This document shows positions 14,133 through 16,014 of a stretch of DNA of 16,014 nt, one piece after another. Positions within the stretch are counted from its first letter, which is position 1, and every line of letters begins with the position of its first letter. Position numbers and translations under genes: made by a program. The notes under the pieces are model-generated. The model had not been told where the DNA came from and did no database searches. It saw only the letters and a list, made by a program, of their open reading frames with translations. This DNA comes from Gemmatimonadota bacterium (GTDB lineage Bacteria; Gemmatimonadota; Gemmatimonadetes; Gemmatimonadales; GWC2-71-9): contig QHVD01000203.1 in assembly GCA_003222235.1 (NCBI GenBank), positions 1-16,014 on the forward strand. Direction: 5' to 3'.

Positions 14133-14649
14133 GGGGATCCACCCGGAAGAGAGGCTGTCCGAACTCGACGGGTTGGGCGTTCTCCACCAACGACTCGCGA
14201 ATCAACCCCGAGACCTCGGACTCGATCTCGTTCATGATCTTCATGGCTTCGATGATGCACACCACCTGCCCCGACGAGACGCGGCTCCCCACCTTCACGT
14301 AAGACTCCGCACCCGGCTCGGGAGCGGCGTAGAACGTCCCCACCATGGGAGACTTGATCTCGACCAGGTTGCTCGGGACGGCCGGGGGAGGGGCGCCGGC
14401 AAAGGCCGGCGCGCCGGGGGCCGCGGCCCCCTCCCCGCTCGCGGGCGGGGGCCCGGGGAACGGGGAGATGGTCGCCCCGGGGACCGGCCCGGTCGCGAAA
14501 TGCGGACCGCCGGCGTTCGACGCGCGCCCCGCCTTGGTCACCCGGATCGACGACCACGCTCCGAACAGCCCGCGCCGCACCTCGATCGCGCCCAGCTCGG
14601 GGGCGTCCTTCAAGATCTGCACCAGCCGCGCGATGATGTCGAGGTCCAT
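14125..14649 (-). CDS. accB: Acetyl-CoA carboxylase, biotin carboxyl carrier protein
   Basis: Carrier subunit whose biotin shuttles the carboxyl group from AccC to the carboxyltransferase. The 174-aa protein starts with a helical N-terminal region (DLDIIARLVQILKDAPELGAIEV) and has a Pro/Ala/Gly linker at about residues 45-93. It ends with the biotinyl domain, which starts VEIKSPMVGTFYAAPEPGA and contains the biotinylation motif EAMKIMNEIE with Lys137. All family features are intact. The gene follows the M24 peptidase gene after a 32-nt gap and has GGGGAG close to its ATG, although the spacing is short. Its last 8 nt overlap the start of the pilus ATPase gene. The linker-coding DNA is dense in palindromes (14384-14436). 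Confidence 0.96.
   Translation of the reverse strand: MDLDIIARLVQILKDAPELGAIEVRRGLFGAWSSIRVTKAGRASNAGGPHFATGPVPGATISPFPGPPPASGEGAAAPGAPAFAGAPPPAVPSNLVEIKSPMVGTFYAAPEPGAESYVKVGSRVSSGQVVCIIEAMKIMNEIESEVSGLIRESLVENAQPVEFGQPLFRVDPHA
14384..14436. repeat. Clustered palindromes in the accB linker
   Basis: Within the sequence coding for the Pro/Ala linker, GGGGAGGGG (14385-14393) pairs with CCCCTCCCC (14428-14436). Between them are an 8-bp hairpin, GCGCCGGC-AAAG-GCCGGCGC (14393-14412), and a perfect 16-bp palindrome at 14416-14431. Strong GC bias combined with a Pro/Ala/Gly linker may be enough to explain this. Confidence 0.5.
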
Positions 14650-14681
14650 GTCTCCCCGTTCGGCGCCGATGGTGGAGGAAT

Positions 14682-15738
14682 CTACACGCCTTCCAACAGT
14701 CCCGTCCGGCCGTCGGACAGGAGCTCCGGCCCCGCGGCCGACAGGTACACGTCATCCTCGATGCGTACGCCGCCCTGGCCGGCGAGATAGACGCCGGGCT
14801 CGATCGTCACGACCGCTCCGACCGGGAGCGGCTCGTCGCTCGTCTTCGAGAGCCGGGGCGCCTCGTGGACCTGGAGGCCCAGCCCGTGGCCCAGGGAATG
14901 ACCGAACGCGTCGCCCAGGCCCCGGGCGGCGATCAGCTCGCGGGCGAGCGCGTCCACGTCGCGGCCCGTCATCCCGGCCCGCACCCCGGTCCGCGCTCGC
15001 TGCTGGGCCTCCGCGACCAGCTCGTATAGCGCCCGTTGACCCTCGGTCGCGCGCGCGCCCACCACCACCGTGCGCGTGATGTCGGCACAGTAGCCGTCGA
15101 CCTCGGCCCCGAAGTCCAGCAGCAGCCACTCCCCGACCCCCACCGGCCGCCTGCCCGAGTGCGCGTGCGGCAGCGCGGTCCGCGGACCGGACGCCACGAT
15201 GACGGGGAACGGATGGCCCTCGCTCCCGTGCCGGCGCAGCGCACCCTCGAGCAACCCGGCGATCTCGAGCTCGGTCATACCGACGCGCACCTGCTCGATC
15301 GTCTCGCGGAACGCCTCGCCCGCGAGCTCCGCCGCGCTGCGGATCGCCGCCACCTCGCCCGGGTCCTTGCACGCCCGCAATTGCTCCACCAGGTCCGTGG
15401 TCGGCTTCCAGCGCCACGCCCTCCCACCCTCCAGCAGCCGCTCCGCATCCCGCACCGTCAGGGCGTGCGCTTCGTAGCCCACCCAGGTGAGCGGCCCCAA
15501 TCCCTTCCACCTCGACGCGCGCCACCGCGCCCGCCTCCGCGCGCGCCTGCTCGCCGTACCGAAAGTCGGTCACCAGGAGCACGTCGGCACGGGTCACGGC
15601 CACGAGCCCCGCCGAGCCGGCGAACCCGGTCAAGTACCGGATGTTCGCGCGCGAGGTCACCAGCAACCCGTCCAGCTCGGCGGCGGCGAGGGCCCGGACG
15701 AGCGCTTCTTGCCGCGCGCGCCGCCGATCAGCACCCAT
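14682..15738 (-). pseudogene. Xaa-Pro-type aminopeptidase (M24B), interrupted by a frameshift
   Basis: Cytoplasmic metallopeptidase of the pepP/pepQ type that removes N-terminal residues before proline. The N-terminal creatinase-like domain begins at ATG 15738 (LDGLLVTSRANIRYLTGFAG, then LLVTDFRYGEQARAEAG). Near 15502-15504 the frame breaks: VEVE-G continues in the +1 frame as GLGPLTWVGYEAHALTVRD. Dropping one base of the GGG there restores a 351-aa protein of normal length. The catalytic domain after the break is intact, with metal ligands in LLLDFGAEVDGYCADITRT (Asp near 208 and 219), GHSLGHGLGLQVHE (His near 284), IEPGVYL (Glu near 312) and RIEDDVYL (Glu near 327). Alternatives are a sequencing error, a +1 recoding event, or separate translation of the catalytic part from TTG 15500. 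Its start overlaps the aroQ stop by 11 nt. Confidence 0.8.
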
Positions 15739-16014
15739 GCCGGGACGCGAGATACCCGACCAGACCCTCGAGTCCCAGCCGATAGCTCTCGCCGCCGAAC
15801 CCGGTCACCACACCCACCGCGACGTCCGCCAGTACGGAGCGGCGCCGCTCAGGCTCACGGGCGAAAATGTTCGAGAGATGGACTTCCACGAAGGGCACCC
15901 GCACGGCCAGGAGCGCATCGCGGAGCGCGAGGCTCGTGTGCGTGAACGCGGCGGCGTTGATGACCGCGCCGTCCGCCCGACCCTTCAACCCCTGGATGGC
16001 GTCGACCAGCTCGC
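15728..16014 (-). CDS. aroQ: 3-dehydroquinate dehydratase, type II, C-terminal part (cut by window edge)
   Basis: Cytoplasmic dodecameric enzyme of the shikimate pathway converting 3-dehydroquinate to 3-dehydroshikimate. The window holds about 95 residues from the C-terminal two thirds; the frame is open to the right edge and begins ELVDAIQGLKGRADG, the tail of the family NHEGELVD motif. Active-site stretches seen are GAVINAAAFTHTSLALRDAL, with the substrate-binding Asn, and PFVEVHLSNIFAREPERR, with the catalytic His. The final GFGGESYRLGLEGLVGYL is typical of this family. The N-terminal region with the catalytic Tyr lies outside the window. Its stop overlaps the peptidase start by 11 nt, so it heads the visible part of the long minus-strand transcription unit. 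Confidence 0.94.
   Translation of the reverse strand, partial: ELVDAIQGLKGRADGAVINAAAFTHTSLALRDALLAVRVPFVEVHLSNIFAREPERRRSVLADVAVGVVTGFGGESYRLGLEGLVGYLASRHGC

Overview
This window is a GC-rich bacterial chromosome segment made almost entirely of housekeeping genes. The organism looks like a Gram-negative, deep-branching bacterium with type IV pili. The short-form phosphatidylserine decarboxylase remnant beside pssA, the gene content, and dispersed heptamer repeats of the GGGAAAC / GGGATGC type fit Gemmatimonadota best. That placement is from memory of such genomes and is only moderately certain.

Right part (about 6436-16014, all on the minus strand, transcribed right to left): a tightly packed run of aroQ (cut by the window edge), an M24 Xaa-Pro-type peptidase carrying a frameshift, accB, a pilT/pilU-type ATPase, accC, comB, ftsK, yraN, recA and recX. 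Most junctions are ATGA, TAATG or 8-11 nt overlaps, so aroQ to ftsK looks like one long transcription unit. recA appears to have its own promoter, embedded in the 3' end of yraN. AccB and AccC are acetyl-CoA carboxylase subunits, yet a pilus ATPase gene lies between them. ftsK carries an in-frame, heptamer-based palindromic repeat in its linker.

Middle part (about 3029-6281, plus strand): a decayed psd remnant, pssA overlapping its stop codon, and a 681-aa five-helix membrane phosphotransferase of the LTA-synthase / phosphoethanolamine-transferase type with less GC-rich sequence than its neighbours. Together they form a lipid head-group block. It sits on the opposite strand between recX and alaS, which are often adjacent (recA-recX-alaS) in other bacteria.

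Left part (1-2833, minus strand): alaS, with a promoter-like hexamer pair right at its start codon and a nested palindrome just upstream, followed by a translationally coupled unknown gene that runs off the window.

The observations most worth following up are the in-frame heptamer element in ftsK, the psd decay beside an intact pssA, the split accB/accC pair, the M24 peptidase frameshift and the palindrome upstream of alaS. I saw no tRNA, rRNA, CRISPR array, insertion sequence or phage gene.
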